NCBI RefSeq assembly: GCF_025145285.1
Contig: NZ_CP102251.1
Coordinates: 620,001 to 684,000, forward strand
Direction of reading: 5' to 3'
Source of the DNA: Alistipes onderdonkii
Lineage (GTDB): Bacteria; Bacteroidota; Bacteroidia; Bacteroidales; Rikenellaceae
DNA: 64,000 nucleotides
Of this stretch, positions 14,508-23,375 are shown one piece after another. Made by a program: the position numbers and the translations under genes. The stretch's first letter is position 1. The number at the start of each line of letters is the position of its first letter. The notes below the pieces were generated by a model that worked only from the letters and a program-made list of their open reading frames with translations, did not search any database and was not told the DNA's origin.

Positions 14508-17198
14508 TTATTCCTGCTTCGCCGTGAGTTTTTCGATCTGTTTATCGGCCTCGACCGCAAGTTTGTCGGCCTGTTTGCGGGCTTCCTCGACCAGTTTGTC
14601 CCCGGCCTTCTCGGCAGCCAGCTTGGCTAGCGCACCTTTCTCCTTCGCACCGTCGATAAGCTTCGTCCGTTGCACCTGGGCGGCCTCGACGAGTTTCTCA
14701 CCCGCCTTCCTGGCCTCGGCCCGGAGGTTGTCGGCCTGTTTGCGGATCTCCTCGCCGAGCGACTCGCTGCCCGTGAGCTTCTGGATCTGCTGGTCGACGA
14801 CGTTCTTCACGGCCTGCTCGGCAGCCTCCTTCACACCGAGCGTGATCTTGGGCGAGGTGAACGTGCCGCCGATACCGACGTTGACCGATTGCAGGATACC
14901 GCCCGTCGAACCGGCCGGGAGGGCTACCTTGGCCGTATAGTCGATGGTCTGGTCGAGCCCCGTCGAACCCGACATGTTGATCCTGATGTCGCCCATCTTC
15001 AGGTCGAAAGGCTCCGTAGCGATACGTCCGTCGCGGATGGCGAAGCGGATAGCCACGTCCTTGGCCTCGATCTTACGCAGGTTGTCGTTGTTGAGCGCCT
15101 TGGCCAGTGCATCGAACGCCTCAATGTTCTGGATGCGGATATTGGCCGACTTGATCTCGCCCGTGGCGTTGACCGACTGCAGGTCGGGCGACATCTGCGC
15201 ATCGAGCGTCGCGGACATATCGAGCGAAAGCGAATAGTCGCCGCCCGTCTTGGCAAAGACCGGGACGAGTTTCTGCACCATCTCCAACTCGTCGAAGGTC
15301 TTGGAGAACGATGCCCCCGAAAGCCCCAGCGAGAGTTTCAGCGCCGGGCGCTGCGGATCGGAGGCCGTCGAGTAGCTGCCCGATGCGGTAGCCGTACCTC
15401 CGAAGAGCTGCATACGCAGACGGCTGAGCGACAAAGTTCCGTCCGCCATGCGCATTTCGCCGGTGATGCCGCCGATGGTCATCTTCTGGAACAACACCTT
15501 CTGCAACTCGGTATTGAGCGAAAGGTCGAGGTTGCGCGGGACTTCGAGCGCCTGCGCGGGAGCAGGGGACTCGGCGGGCGCCTGGGCAGCAGCTTCCCCG
15601 CCGGCGGTTTCTTCGTCGGCCGGCATGGCATCCATGATCTCGTTCAGGTCGAGCAGGTCGGATTTCACGTAAAGGCGCCCGGCGAGCTTGTCGCCCCGCA
15701 GCAGGTAGCCGATATACCCCGTAAGCTGGCCGTTGGCCGCAAGGTCGCTCTTACCCACGGTCACGCCGAACTCGCCCAGCGTCATCGACGCCGGGGTGAT
15801 CGTAGCCGCGGCACGGCGGATATGCACCGCGGGCAGGCCGGGCATGGAGAGGCCGAGTTTCTCGACGACGAATGTCCCCGAGGCCCCGATCTGCCCGTAA
15901 CGGGCCTTCTCGACATCGGACATGCGCCCCGAAACCTTCACGTCGGCGCTAATCAGTCCGCTCAGGGCTACATCCTCACCGAGCGGGTAAACCTCTTTCA
16001 CCGCCCCCAGGTCTACCCGTCCGTCGGCCGCGGCACGGAATACCGGATCGCTGACCAGGTTCGTCGCATAGAGCGATGCCGAAAGCGTGTTTCCCGCCAT
16101 GCGGAGCGTGAATTTCGAAAGGTCTACCTCGGTCTTGTCCATGACGCCGCCGGGGTTGGCTATCCGTGCGGCGATATTGATTCCGTCGACCGCCTTGGGC
16201 AAAGACGAATACTGGAAACTGCCGTTGCGCACCTCGGTCTTGAGTTCGAAGGCCGGGAGCGCCGCCCCGCGCATCTCGCCACGGGCCCACAGCGCCATCG
16301 AAAGTTCGCCGGAGGCGGACAGGTTGCGGAAATCGCGGGTATAGAATGCCGGGACAAGCGAAAGCACGTCCTTGAACTGCACCTTGTCGCATCCGGCCGT
16401 AATATCCATAGCCACGGCATCGTCCTTCATTTCGGCCCAGCCGTCGAGCGTAAGCTCGATCGCATTGAGGCGCAGACGGTTCCGGGAGAAGGTAAAACGG
16501 TTGTTCTTCAGGTCGGCCGCGATCACGGCGTCGAGCTCCGCCTCGGCGCCGCTCAGCAGCGGAACCCCGCCCGAAACCAGCCGCACGGCACCGGCCGTAA
16601 GCCGCAGGTCGAGGTCGGTCTGGTCGGCCGACATGTCGCCCCGCAGGCGGAGGGAGAGGGGTGCCGTCGAAAAACGCATGCCCGTCGAATCGTCTTCATA
16701 GCGGATCGTCGCGTCGCTGATCCTGAAATCGCGGATCGAGAGGCTGAACGACGAAGACCCTTCCTCCGAAGACACTTCCCCGGCGGCTGGTTCCTCCCCC
16801 GAAGCCTTCACGATGTCCCAGTTGACCTTGCCGTCGGCGAGTTTATGCGCGTGCAGCGCCGGTTCGGCGAGAATGACCTTCGTCACTTCGAACCCGTCGT
16901 CGCCGAACAGCGACATCGGGTTCACGACGACCGATATGCGGTTCGCGGCAACGATCGTATCGCCTTCGAACGGCCCCGCGCCCACGACGGTCAGTCCTTT
17001 CAGGTCGAGCGACGCGCGCGGGAAATGGCGCAGCAGGCTGATGTCGAGTTTTTCGAAATCGACCCGTGCGTCGAGCATCTCATTGGCTTCGCGCTTCACG
17101 ATCTGGGCGATCTTCCCCCTCAGCAACATCGGGGCGACAAAAGCCGCCACCAGAACAACGGCCACGACAATGGCCACAATCTTCACGATTTTTTTCAT
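14508..17198 (-). CDS. AsmA family inner-membrane/periplasmic protein
   Basis: 896 residues. N-terminal membrane anchor (about 5-27, IVKIVAIVVAVVLVAAFVAP), then a long periplasmic repeat-rich beta region with AsmA landmarks (LRHFPRASLDLKGLTV near the N-terminus; SLSRLRMQLFGGTATASGSY near residue 590). This is the bridge-like lipid-transport superfamily. The last roughly 130 residues are an unusual Ala/Lys/Glu-rich helical tail (AEQAVKNVVDQQIQKL, then repeated AEKAGDKLVEEARKQADKL). Its stop is 3 bases before lysO and its start overlaps the GNAT stop by 4 nt. Confidence 0.88.
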   Translation of the reverse strand: MKKIVKIVAIVVAVVLVAAFVAPMLLRGKIAQIVKREANEMLDARVDFEKLDISLLRHFPRASLDLKGLTVVGAGPFEGDTIVAANRISVVVNPMSLFGDDGFEVTKVILAEPALHAHKLADGKVNWDIVKASGEEPAAGEVSSEEGSSSFSLSIRDFRISDATIRYEDDSTGMRFSTAPLSLRLRGDMSADQTDLDLRLTAGAVRLVSGGVPLLSGAEAELDAVIAADLKNNRFTFSRNRLRLNAIELTLDGWAEMKDDAVAMDITAGCDKVQFKDVLSLVPAFYTRDFRNLSASGELSMALWARGEMRGAALPAFELKTEVRNGSFQYSSLPKAVDGINIAARIANPGGVMDKTEVDLSKFTLRMAGNTLSASLYATNLVSDPVFRAAADGRVDLGAVKEVYPLGEDVALSGLISADVKVSGRMSDVEKARYGQIGASGTFVVEKLGLSMPGLPAVHIRRAAATITPASMTLGEFGVTVGKSDLAANGQLTGYIGYLLRGDKLAGRLYVKSDLLDLNEIMDAMPADEETAGGEAAAQAPAESPAPAQALEVPRNLDLSLNTELQKVLFQKMTIGGITGEMRMADGTLSLSRLRMQLFGGTATASGSYSTASDPQRPALKLSLGLSGASFSKTFDELEMVQKLVPVFAKTGGDYSLSLDMSATLDAQMSPDLQSVNATGEIKSANIRIQNIEAFDALAKALNNDNLRKIEAKDVAIRFAIRDGRIATEPFDLKMGDIRINMSGSTGLDQTIDYTAKVALPAGSTGGILQSVNVGIGGTFTSPKITLGVKEAAEQAVKNVVDQQIQKLTGSESLGEEIRKQADNLRAEARKAGEKLVEAAQVQRTKLIDGAKEKGALAKLAAEKAGDKLVEEARKQADKLAVEADKQIEKLTAKQE

Positions 17199-17635
17199 TT
17201 CCTATCTGTTTTAAAGACGAAAACCGTAGTCCCCGCCTCTTCGAATCCGATTTTACGGTAAAGGGCCCGGGCAGCTTCGCGCGCAGGGTTCGAGGTGAGC
17301 ATCACCTTCGCGGCACCGATGCGGGCGGCATGCTCCGTGGCAGCCTTCACGAGCGCCTCGCCGGCACCGCAGCCGCGGGCTGCGGCATCGACCACCACAT
17401 CCTCGACCCATGCCTTCCGGCCCGAGGGTACGTCGTACCACACCAGCGTCAGCACCCCGGCGATCCGGCCATCCAGCCGGGCAGCGAACAGCGCCGCGCC
17501 ATCGCTGCACACAACACGTTCCATGGCCTGGCGGGAGAGTGCCCCCAGCCGGGGCGAAAGCTGAGGCATGAGCCTTGCGAACGCCTCGGCGAGTTCGTCG
17601 GATACCTCTGTCACACACTCTATTTCGACCGCCAT
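17195..17635 (-). CDS. GNAT family N-acetyltransferase
   Basis: 146-residue cytoplasmic acetyltransferase with a complete GNAT fold: VEDVVVDAAARGCGAGEALV is the acetyl-CoA (motif A) block, and SNPAREAARALYRKIGFEEA is the C-terminal motif B. Likely acceptor is a small molecule or protein amine; not determinable. First gene of a three-gene minus-strand operon, with a 4-nt overlap with the AsmA gene. Confidence 0.9.
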   Translation of the reverse strand: MAVEIECVTEVSDELAEAFARLMPQLSPRLGALSRQAMERVVCSDGAALFAARLDGRIAGVLTLVWYDVPSGRKAWVEDVVVDAAARGCGAGEALVKAATEHAARIGAAKVMLTSNPAREAARALYRKIGFEEAGTTVFVFKTDRK

Positions 17636-17937
17636 GTTTCCCGGATATTTTTCACAAAGTTAATCTTTTTTTCGAAACCCCGGCTTTTTGCCCGTATCCC
17701 GGCTGCCATATGCCGAAAAAAGATTACTTTTGTCCCGTTCGGGACAGGCAGGCAAACCGACACCCCGACGCGGCCCCGTGCCACCCTGCGGCGGATCGTA
17801 CGCCGGGCGACCGGTGCAGTGGCGGACAGCCCCCTCCGGCGCGGAGAAAATGCCCGGGGAGGGGAGAGGCAGGAGCCCGGGCGCCGGCAAGCCCGGGGAA
17901 TACCCGGGCCGAATCCCGGCCGAAACCGTAAAAAATT
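17636..17937. promoter_or_regulatory. Divergent promoter region and long GC-rich leader
   Basis: 302 bases. A plus-strand -7 box TACTTTTG sits at 17725-17732. This would give the lipoprotein mRNA a leader of about 200 nt, very rich in GC, with four CCCGGG-centred palindromes between about 17849 and 17907. Such a leader may fold strongly. I could not match it to the cobalamin riboswitch pattern despite the gene's paralogue being B12-controlled. Confidence 0.45.
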
Positions 17938-18825
17938 ATGGAAAACATGAAAAAATATGCATTCCCGCTCGCGGCGTTTCTTTTCGCCGCCTGCAATTCC
18001 GGCGAAGAGACCACGACCACACAGATTCAGGAGCCCGTCGCCACGATCCTCGAATACACCCCGGCACCGGGCCAGTTCATCAACGGCACGATGGCCGGGT
18101 TCGACCATGTGGCATCGGCGGCAGACGCATGCAGCTATGCTGCGAACCGCATCGCTTCGAATAACTGGGTTTCGCTCGGCGGCTGGGGAGGCCGCATCGT
18201 GGCGGCCTTCGCGGAACCCGTACCCAACACGGGCGGATACGACCTCTACGTCAAAGGCAACCAGTTCGACACGTCGTCCGAACCGGGCATCGTGTGGGTG
18301 TCGCAGGACGCCAACGGAGACGGAGCGCCCAACGATACATGGTACGAACTGCGGGGCAGCGAATACGACAACGCCGAAACGATCCGCGATTACAAAATCA
18401 CCTATATCCGCCCAGCCGAGGCGGGTGATGAGGTGACATGGAAGGACAACCAGAACGGCAACGGCACGATCGACCGTGTGAAAGAACATACGCAGGCCTA
18501 CTACCCCGAATGGATCGTGGAGAATGAAATCACATTCGCAGGAACACGGCTGCCGAACAATATCGGGGAATCCGGGGGAAAATGGACGATGGAAGCTTTT
18601 GCATGGGGGTACGCCGACAATTATTCGGCCTCCGACCGCACCGGCATGACCAACCGCTTGCGGATCAGCGACGCCGTAACGGCCGATGGCGCCCCGGCCA
18701 ACCTCTCACAGGTCGACTTCATCATGGTGCAGACAGGGGTGAATGCCAAAGCGCCCCTGATCGGCGAGGTATCGACCGAGGTGAGCGGCATCGGCTGCTA
18801 CCGCACCGTCACGAAAAAACAATAA
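17938..18825 (+). CDS. Surface lipoprotein, paralogue of the B12-operon PKD protein C-terminus
   Basis: 295 residues. Lipoprotein signal with lipobox FAACNS (Cys about 20). The mature part aligns along its length with the C-terminal half of the PKD protein at 46591-48303. Shared blocks include LPAPGQFVN-like PAPGQFING, SSEPGIVWV, NDTWYELRGSEY, WGYADN and GEVSTEV. It lacks the PKD repeats and carries only the terminal domain. Function unknown; the family is recurrent in B12-regulated surface loci, so a role in binding cobalamin-type ligands is a guess. The leader is about 200 nt long. Confidence 0.8.
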   Translation: MENMKKYAFPLAAFLFAACNSGEETTTTQIQEPVATILEYTPAPGQFINGTMAGFDHVASAADACSYAANRIASNNWVSLGGWGGRIVAAFAEPVPNTGGYDLYVKGNQFDTSSEPGIVWVSQDANGDGAPNDTWYELRGSEYDNAETIRDYKITYIRPAEAGDEVTWKDNQNGNGTIDRVKEHTQAYYPEWIVENEITFAGTRLPNNIGESGGKWTMEAFAWGYADNYSASDRTGMTNRLRISDAVTADGAPANLSQVDFIMVQTGVNAKAPLIGEVSTEVSGIGCYRTVTKKQ

Positions 18826-18880
18826 CCGCACACGGCGACCCGCCCTGCCCGTGGCGGCATAGCCCCGAATCCCGGAAACG

Positions 18881-19555
18881 ATGACCCTCCGCGCCCAACT
18901 GCTCGAACTCCAGGAGCCGAAATACATGAAATTCACCGCGGCACTGATGCCGGGCGTGGAAAACATATTGGGCATACGCCTGCCGGTACTGCGCAAAATA
19001 GCCCGCGAAATCGCCGCAGGCGACTGGCGCACATACCTGGCCGAAGCCGAGGATTTCTATTTCGAGGAGCGGATGTTGCAGGGGCTGGTGATCGGCTGCG
19101 CCCGCTGCACGCCGGCCGAGAAGCTGGAGTATGTGGCGCGCTTCGTGCCCAAAATCGACAACTGGGCGGTCTGCGACTGTTTCTGCTGGCGCCTGAAGGC
19201 AGCCGAACGGCAGCCGATGTGGGAATTCATACAACCCTATTTCCGATCCGAAGCCGAATACGACGTGCGTTTCGCCGTGGTGACGGGGCTGGGGAATTTC
19301 GTCGACGGGGAGCACCTCGAGGCACTGCTGCAACTGCTCGACGGCGTCCGCCACGAAGCCTACTACGCCCGGATGGCCGTGGCATGGGCGGTGTCGGTCT
19401 GCTATGTAAAATTTCCGCAGCGGACACACGAGTGGCTCGGCAGCTGCTCGCTCGACGACTGGACATTCAACAAATCGCTGCAAAAGATCATCGAATCGTT
19501 GCGCGTAAGCGACACGGACAAACAGGCGATCCGCGCCATGAAACGGCGCAAATAA
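18881..19555 (+). CDS. AlkD-like DNA alkylation repair protein
   Basis: 224 residues, all helical HEAT-like repeats. The characteristic IRLPVLRKIAREI, FYFEERMLQGLVIG and KIDNWAVCDCFCWRLK blocks match the DNA alkylation repair family (PF08713). Members excise bulky or cationic alkylated bases without base flipping. NWAVCD is in the position of the catalytic Asp/aromatic segment. Cytoplasmic, monocistronic by spacing. Confidence 0.92.
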   Translation: MTLRAQLLELQEPKYMKFTAALMPGVENILGIRLPVLRKIAREIAAGDWRTYLAEAEDFYFEERMLQGLVIGCARCTPAEKLEYVARFVPKIDNWAVCDCFCWRLKAAERQPMWEFIQPYFRSEAEYDVRFAVVTGLGNFVDGEHLEALLQLLDGVRHEAYYARMAVAWAVSVCYVKFPQRTHEWLGSCSLDDWTFNKSLQKIIESLRVSDTDKQAIRAMKRRK

Positions 19556-19664
19556 CCGGAAGGCAGCTCCCGACCGGCAAAACGGCCGCACCTGCCGGGT
19601 AAAACCGCTGTGGCCGCTGCAGGCAGAAAAACGGGGCGTGCGGCGCAGATTTGCAAAATAATGT

Positions 19665-19672
19665 TACCTTTG
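19665..19672 (+). promoter_or_regulatory. -7 box of the mannosyltransferase gene
   Basis: TACCTTTG, a full match to TAnnTTTG, 27 bases before the start codon. I see no convincing -33 element. Confidence 0.5.
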
Positions 19673-19698
19673 TGTAAGAAATTCCAAAACGAGCCCCT

Positions 19699-20424
19699 AT
19701 GCGCAAACTGGTAATTATCCCGACATACAACGAGAAAGAGAATATTTCGGCGATGATCGACAAGGTCTTCTCGCTGCCCGAGGCTTTCGAAATGCTCGTC
19801 ATCGACGACGGTTCGCCCGACGGCACCGCAGCGATCGTCAAAAAGCGCCAGCAGGAATTCCCTGCGACGCTGCACCTGCTGGAACGCAGCGGCAAGCAGG
19901 GGCTGGGCACAGCCTATCTGACGGGGTTCCGCTGGGGACTGGACAACGGGTTCGACTATATCTGCGAAATGGACTGCGACTTCTCGCACAATCCCGACGA
20001 TCTGGTACGGCTGTACCAGGCTGCGGCCGAAGGGAACGACGTGGTGGTCGGTTCGCGTTACGTGCAGGGCGTGAACGTCGTGAACTGGCCGATGTCGCGT
20101 CTGCTGATGTCCTACTTCGCTTCGATGTACGTACGCATCGTGACCCGCATGCCCCTGCGCGATGCGACGGCGGGGTTCGTCTGCTACTCGCGCCATGCGC
20201 TGGAGACGATCGACCTCGACGCCGTGAAGATGAAGGGATACGGCTTCCAGATCGAGATGAAATACTCGGCATGGCGGCTGGGACTGAAACTCAAGGAGGT
20301 GTCGATCATTTTCGTCGAACGCCGCGAGGGCACCTCGAAGATGAGCGGCGGCATTTTCCGCGAAGCGTTCTTCGGCGTGCTGGGACTTCCGTTTCGTTCG
20401 ATCAGGAGCGCGAAAAACAAGTGA
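19699..20424 (+). CDS. Polyprenol monophosphomannose synthase (GT2)
   Basis: 241 residues. Family 2 glycosyltransferase that moves mannose (or a similar sugar) from a nucleotide sugar to polyprenyl phosphate on the cytoplasmic face. Motifs: VIIPTYNEKENI at the N-terminus, VIDDGSPDGT, the DXD-type metal site EMDCDFSHNP, and GSRYVQG. There is no C-terminal membrane domain, as in soluble Ppm1/DPM1-like enzymes. The convergent GtrA and GT39 genes next door would use polyprenyl-linked sugars, giving a coherent neighbourhood. Confidence 0.92.
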   Translation: MRKLVIIPTYNEKENISAMIDKVFSLPEAFEMLVIDDGSPDGTAAIVKKRQQEFPATLHLLERSGKQGLGTAYLTGFRWGLDNGFDYICEMDCDFSHNPDDLVRLYQAAAEGNDVVVGSRYVQGVNVVNWPMSRLLMSYFASMYVRIVTRMPLRDATAGFVCYSRHALETIDLDAVKMKGYGFQIEMKYSAWRLGLKLKEVSIIFVERREGTSKMSGGIFREAFFGVLGLPFRSIRSAKNK

Positions 20425-20446
20425 CGGCCATCCGGCAAAAATACGG

Positions 20447-20474
20447 AAGCCGGCCTCCCCGCGAGGCCGGCTTT
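20447..20474. terminator. Convergent terminator
   Basis: Perfect 11-bp stem AAGCCGGCCTC / GAGGCCGGCTT with a 5-nt loop, between the mannosyltransferase and GtrA genes. It can serve both strands. Confidence 0.75.
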
Positions 20475-20516
20475 CATGCGAACTGGCGTTACCGCGGAGC
20501 CACAACGCCCCGGGAG

Positions 20517-20885
20517 TCAGAACGTGAAGAAATAGTTCATGAAGAAGTTCCAGAAGGTGACGACCCCGATGGCAAACAATTTAGCCAGGTAGAAATTCAG
20601 CTTCCAGCGTTCATGCAACAGATAGATCGTGAGGTTGTTGACCATAAGCCCGACTGCCGCGATACCGAGGAAACGGAGGTATTGCCCGGCAATGTCGGGG
20701 TTTTCATTATGGAACGTCCAGATGCGGTTCAGGACATAGTTCGAGGTCGATGCACAGAGGAACCCCAGCGAATTGGCCAGGTACTTGTTCAGGCGCAGCC
20801 ACTCTTTGCAGAGGTAGGTGACCCCGAAATCGACGAAGACCCCCGAACCGCCGACGACACAGAATTTGATGAACTGCTGGATCAT
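20517..20885 (-). CDS. GtrA family membrane protein
   Basis: 122 residues with four transmembrane helices, beginning MIQQFIKFCVVGGSGVFVDF (the conserved GtrA opening) and containing NSLGFLCASTSNYVLNRIWTF. GtrA-like proteins are proposed to flip polyprenyl-linked sugars. The start overlaps the end of the GT39 gene by 4 nt, so the flippase-like protein and glycosyltransferase are made together. Confidence 0.92.
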   Translation of the reverse strand: MIQQFIKFCVVGGSGVFVDFGVTYLCKEWLRLNKYLANSLGFLCASTSNYVLNRIWTFHNENPDIAGQYLRFLGIAAVGLMVNNLTIYLLHERWKLNFYLAKLFAIGVVTFWNFFMNYFFTF

Positions 20886-22591
20886 GGTGCGACGACCTCC
20901 GTGCGGAGGGGTTTTCCGTTAAACCAATTCGTGTACCCTTCGCGGCGCAGGGCGAAACCGGCATCGAAATCGGCGCCGGAGAGTTGCCCCGGGACGACGA
21001 ACCGCATCTCGCGCGTGATTGTATCCCCGGCCGGGATCTCGAAGTGCTCCCCCGTATCGAATTCCTCGACACGGAAGCGGCCGTGCTTCCAAAGCATCAC
21101 GAGCGCCCTGTCCCCGCAGACCCCGATCTCATAGGGGTAAGGATTCGATATCCGCAGCGTCAAACGCAGCGTATCGCCCGCGGCGACCTGTTCGGGCAGC
21201 CCCGTAAAGGTAATATCCACAAGGCGCGTCGGATGGAAATGCGGGTCGACAAACCACGTGAAGCGTTTGCCGTTGGGCAACACGACGCTCCGGACGCGGC
21301 CCGTGGTATCCGCCCCGTCGTAAGGCGTTTCGACCAGCACCTCGTGTCCCGCGAAGCGCGTATCGTCATCGCGGAACTGCCACTGGTGCGTACGGTAACG
21401 GATATTGGGCTGGCAGTAGGCCTCCTCCCCGGTATAAAAGGCGTATTTGGCCGCGACGGCATAGCCATGGCGGAAAATGACGGGGCGGCCGCCGGCGATC
21501 CCGGCGATCCGGCCGTAGCTGGCAGGATTGTCGAAGACCTCGAAACGCAGACCCAGCGGATTGAAGATCATTTCGAGGCGCACCAGACCGGCAAGGAGGA
21601 TGGTCGCCAGCCCGGCACACATCAGGTAACGCCGTGTGCGGGGATGCCGGCGGGCATAGGTAAAAAGCGTATAGATCAGACCGAAAACGGCGACGATCAC
21701 CCATTGGGGCTGCACGTAGCCGCGGAATGTCGAGAGCAGGAAAAAGACGATGAACGCCACGGGGATAAACTTCAGCGCACGTGCGACGGCGCTCTGCGGC
21801 TTCACGGCGATCCAAGCCTTCACGTACAGCGGCACGAAGAAGGGATTGAAAATCACCAGCAGGTTGAGCAGGTATTCGGCGACATAATTGAGCCGGAAGA
21901 CCGAATTACGCCCCGCCAGATGGTAGGCAAACGAGGCCCAGTCGTGCCCGGCCTGCCACATGAAATGCGGCACGAGCAGCAACAGCGCTACCGCACCGCT
22001 GAGATATAGGGTCGGACGCAGGAACACACGGGGGGGGGTCACCGCAAGCGTGAAGAGCACGACCAACGCCCCGTGATATTTGCTGTAAGCCATCAGCGCC
22101 ATGGCAACCCCCATCCAGAGCCATGCCCAACGGCGGTTTTCGGAGAACCGCTTGAATGTCAGCAGGAACAGCGCGGTGGTCATCATCAGCGGGCCGTCGG
22201 GCACGGCGATAAAGCCGTAGAGCTGCAACATCAGCGTCGAGGCCGAGAGGACGACGAAGAGCGCCGCATCGCGCCGGTCGGCATCCGCGGGACGGATTAT
22301 ACGCCACAAAATATAAAGGTAGAGCGGTTGCAGCACCGTGAAGAAAAACCGCACGCCCAGTTCGCCCCCGAAAAGGTGCTCTCCGAGCCAGACCAGCAAG
22401 GCGGTCATCGGCGGATGGTCGAAATATCCCCAGGCGAGGTTTTCGGCGAACATATGGTAGTACGCCTCGTCGTTGGCCAGTTCGGAGAAACCGGCCTGCA
22501 GGAGGTTGCACACCCACCATACGCCGAGCCACAAAACCACCAGGCCGTCGGCGCCGAGCGAAGCATAAATCTTTTTGAGCGATGCCTTCAT
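20882..22591 (-). CDS. GT39/ArnT-like membrane glycosyltransferase
   Basis: 569 residues. Start chosen at 22591 (MKASLKKIYASLGADG) because the extension upstream has no protein-like sequence and a -7 box lies just in front. About a dozen transmembrane helices and a C-terminal periplasmic domain (from about residue 430). The first loop LANDEAYYHMFAENLAWGYF followed by DHPPM is the catalytic Asp/Glu loop of polyprenyl-phosphate-sugar transferases (PMT/ArnT fold). Acceptor unknown; lipid A or a surface glycan are possible. Coupled to gtrA. Confidence 0.9.
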   Translation of the reverse strand: MKASLKKIYASLGADGLVVLWLGVWWVCNLLQAGFSELANDEAYYHMFAENLAWGYFDHPPMTALLVWLGEHLFGGELGVRFFFTVLQPLYLYILWRIIRPADADRRDAALFVVLSASTLMLQLYGFIAVPDGPLMMTTALFLLTFKRFSENRRWAWLWMGVAMALMAYSKYHGALVVLFTLAVTPPRVFLRPTLYLSGAVALLLLVPHFMWQAGHDWASFAYHLAGRNSVFRLNYVAEYLLNLLVIFNPFFVPLYVKAWIAVKPQSAVARALKFIPVAFIVFFLLSTFRGYVQPQWVIVAVFGLIYTLFTYARRHPRTRRYLMCAGLATILLAGLVRLEMIFNPLGLRFEVFDNPASYGRIAGIAGGRPVIFRHGYAVAAKYAFYTGEEAYCQPNIRYRTHQWQFRDDDTRFAGHEVLVETPYDGADTTGRVRSVVLPNGKRFTWFVDPHFHPTRLVDITFTGLPEQVAAGDTLRLTLRISNPYPYEIGVCGDRALVMLWKHGRFRVEEFDTGEHFEIPAGDTITREMRFVVPGQLSGADFDAGFALRREGYTNWFNGKPLRTEVVAP

Positions 22592-23375
22592 ACAAGCGAC
22601 AAAGGTAGCAAAATTTATCGTTTTTGCGCCATCCCCGGTCGAAAGAGAGGGGCTGGCGGAACTGCTTTTGCGAAAATCAGCCCGTAGGGACACACTTTGC
22701 CGGTGCAAAAAACGTTTCTGTAACATCGGGCCGCTGTTACGGAACGTCGTCCCGCCGGTTCGGCGCCCGGACGAGAACGAAAATGGGAACGAGGGTAATG
22801 ACAGGGCGGGACGATACCCGGAATGGCAATCGGGGCTGCGGCAGGAATGACCAGGCGGAGCAACGGCACGGACAACTGCCGGGACGATGCCCAGGATACG
22901 GCAACCGACAAAAATACCCGAGGCCGACAAACGGCGGCAGACGAAAGGAATTGCGGACGAGGAAACGGAAATGCCGGAAAAGTATGGGTCAGCCCTTCGG
23001 CGAAAATCTTGGACAATACCGTGTCCCACAGCCACATGCCCGCAATGAAAGCAAAAGGGAAAAGCACCTGCGGCATGTTACATATTTGGAAGTCCATAAA
23101 AAAGGGTTTCAGACAATGACACAACGGATTACAGATGCCTGACTCACAAATCCGGCATCACGCCCCGGCAAAGAATCCGGAGGAATACCCCGGGCTTTCC
23201 AAGCGCGGGCATTGCCAAAGGCGCCTTATAAAATACGAATATCAGACAATAAATACATAAAAAGAAACAATATTTATCCTATAAATAGCCTTAACTTCGT
23301 AGCATAAAATACCAACTTTTTACGGCAGCCCGCAACCTGCCGTTTTTGCTACGAAAGGCTGCATACGAAGAGGCC
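22592..23375. other. Long intergenic stretch with a possible decayed membrane gene
   Basis: About 780 bases. A minus-strand -7 box (TACCTTTG, 22600-22607) belongs to the GT39 gene. From about 23124 to 22735 the minus strand encodes hydrophobic peptide in all three frames. One frame begins FPFAFIAGMWLWDTVLSKIF; another ends VITLVPIFVLVRAPNRRDDV-stop. This could be a frameshifted small membrane protein or just a pyrimidine-biased strand. On the plus strand, TAACTTCG at 23292-23299 may be the promoter of the DUF6377 gene. Confidence 0.35.

Noticed and set aside
14670..17261. 863-codon plus-strand frame across the AsmA gene
   Set aside because: Antisense shadow; composition is His/Arg/Gly-rich with no domain, and the minus strand carries recognisable AsmA features.
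17733..17937. Second cobalamin riboswitch before the lone paralogue
   Set aside because: The conserved blocks (GGGAA, GTGAAAATC, CCCG-ACTG, AAGTCAG-AGACCTGCC) are not present in order.
22615..23124. 169-codon minus-strand frame as a real membrane protein
   Set aside because: Hydrophobic character occurs in all three frames, so it may be only base bias. Kept as a low-confidence observation, not as a gene.
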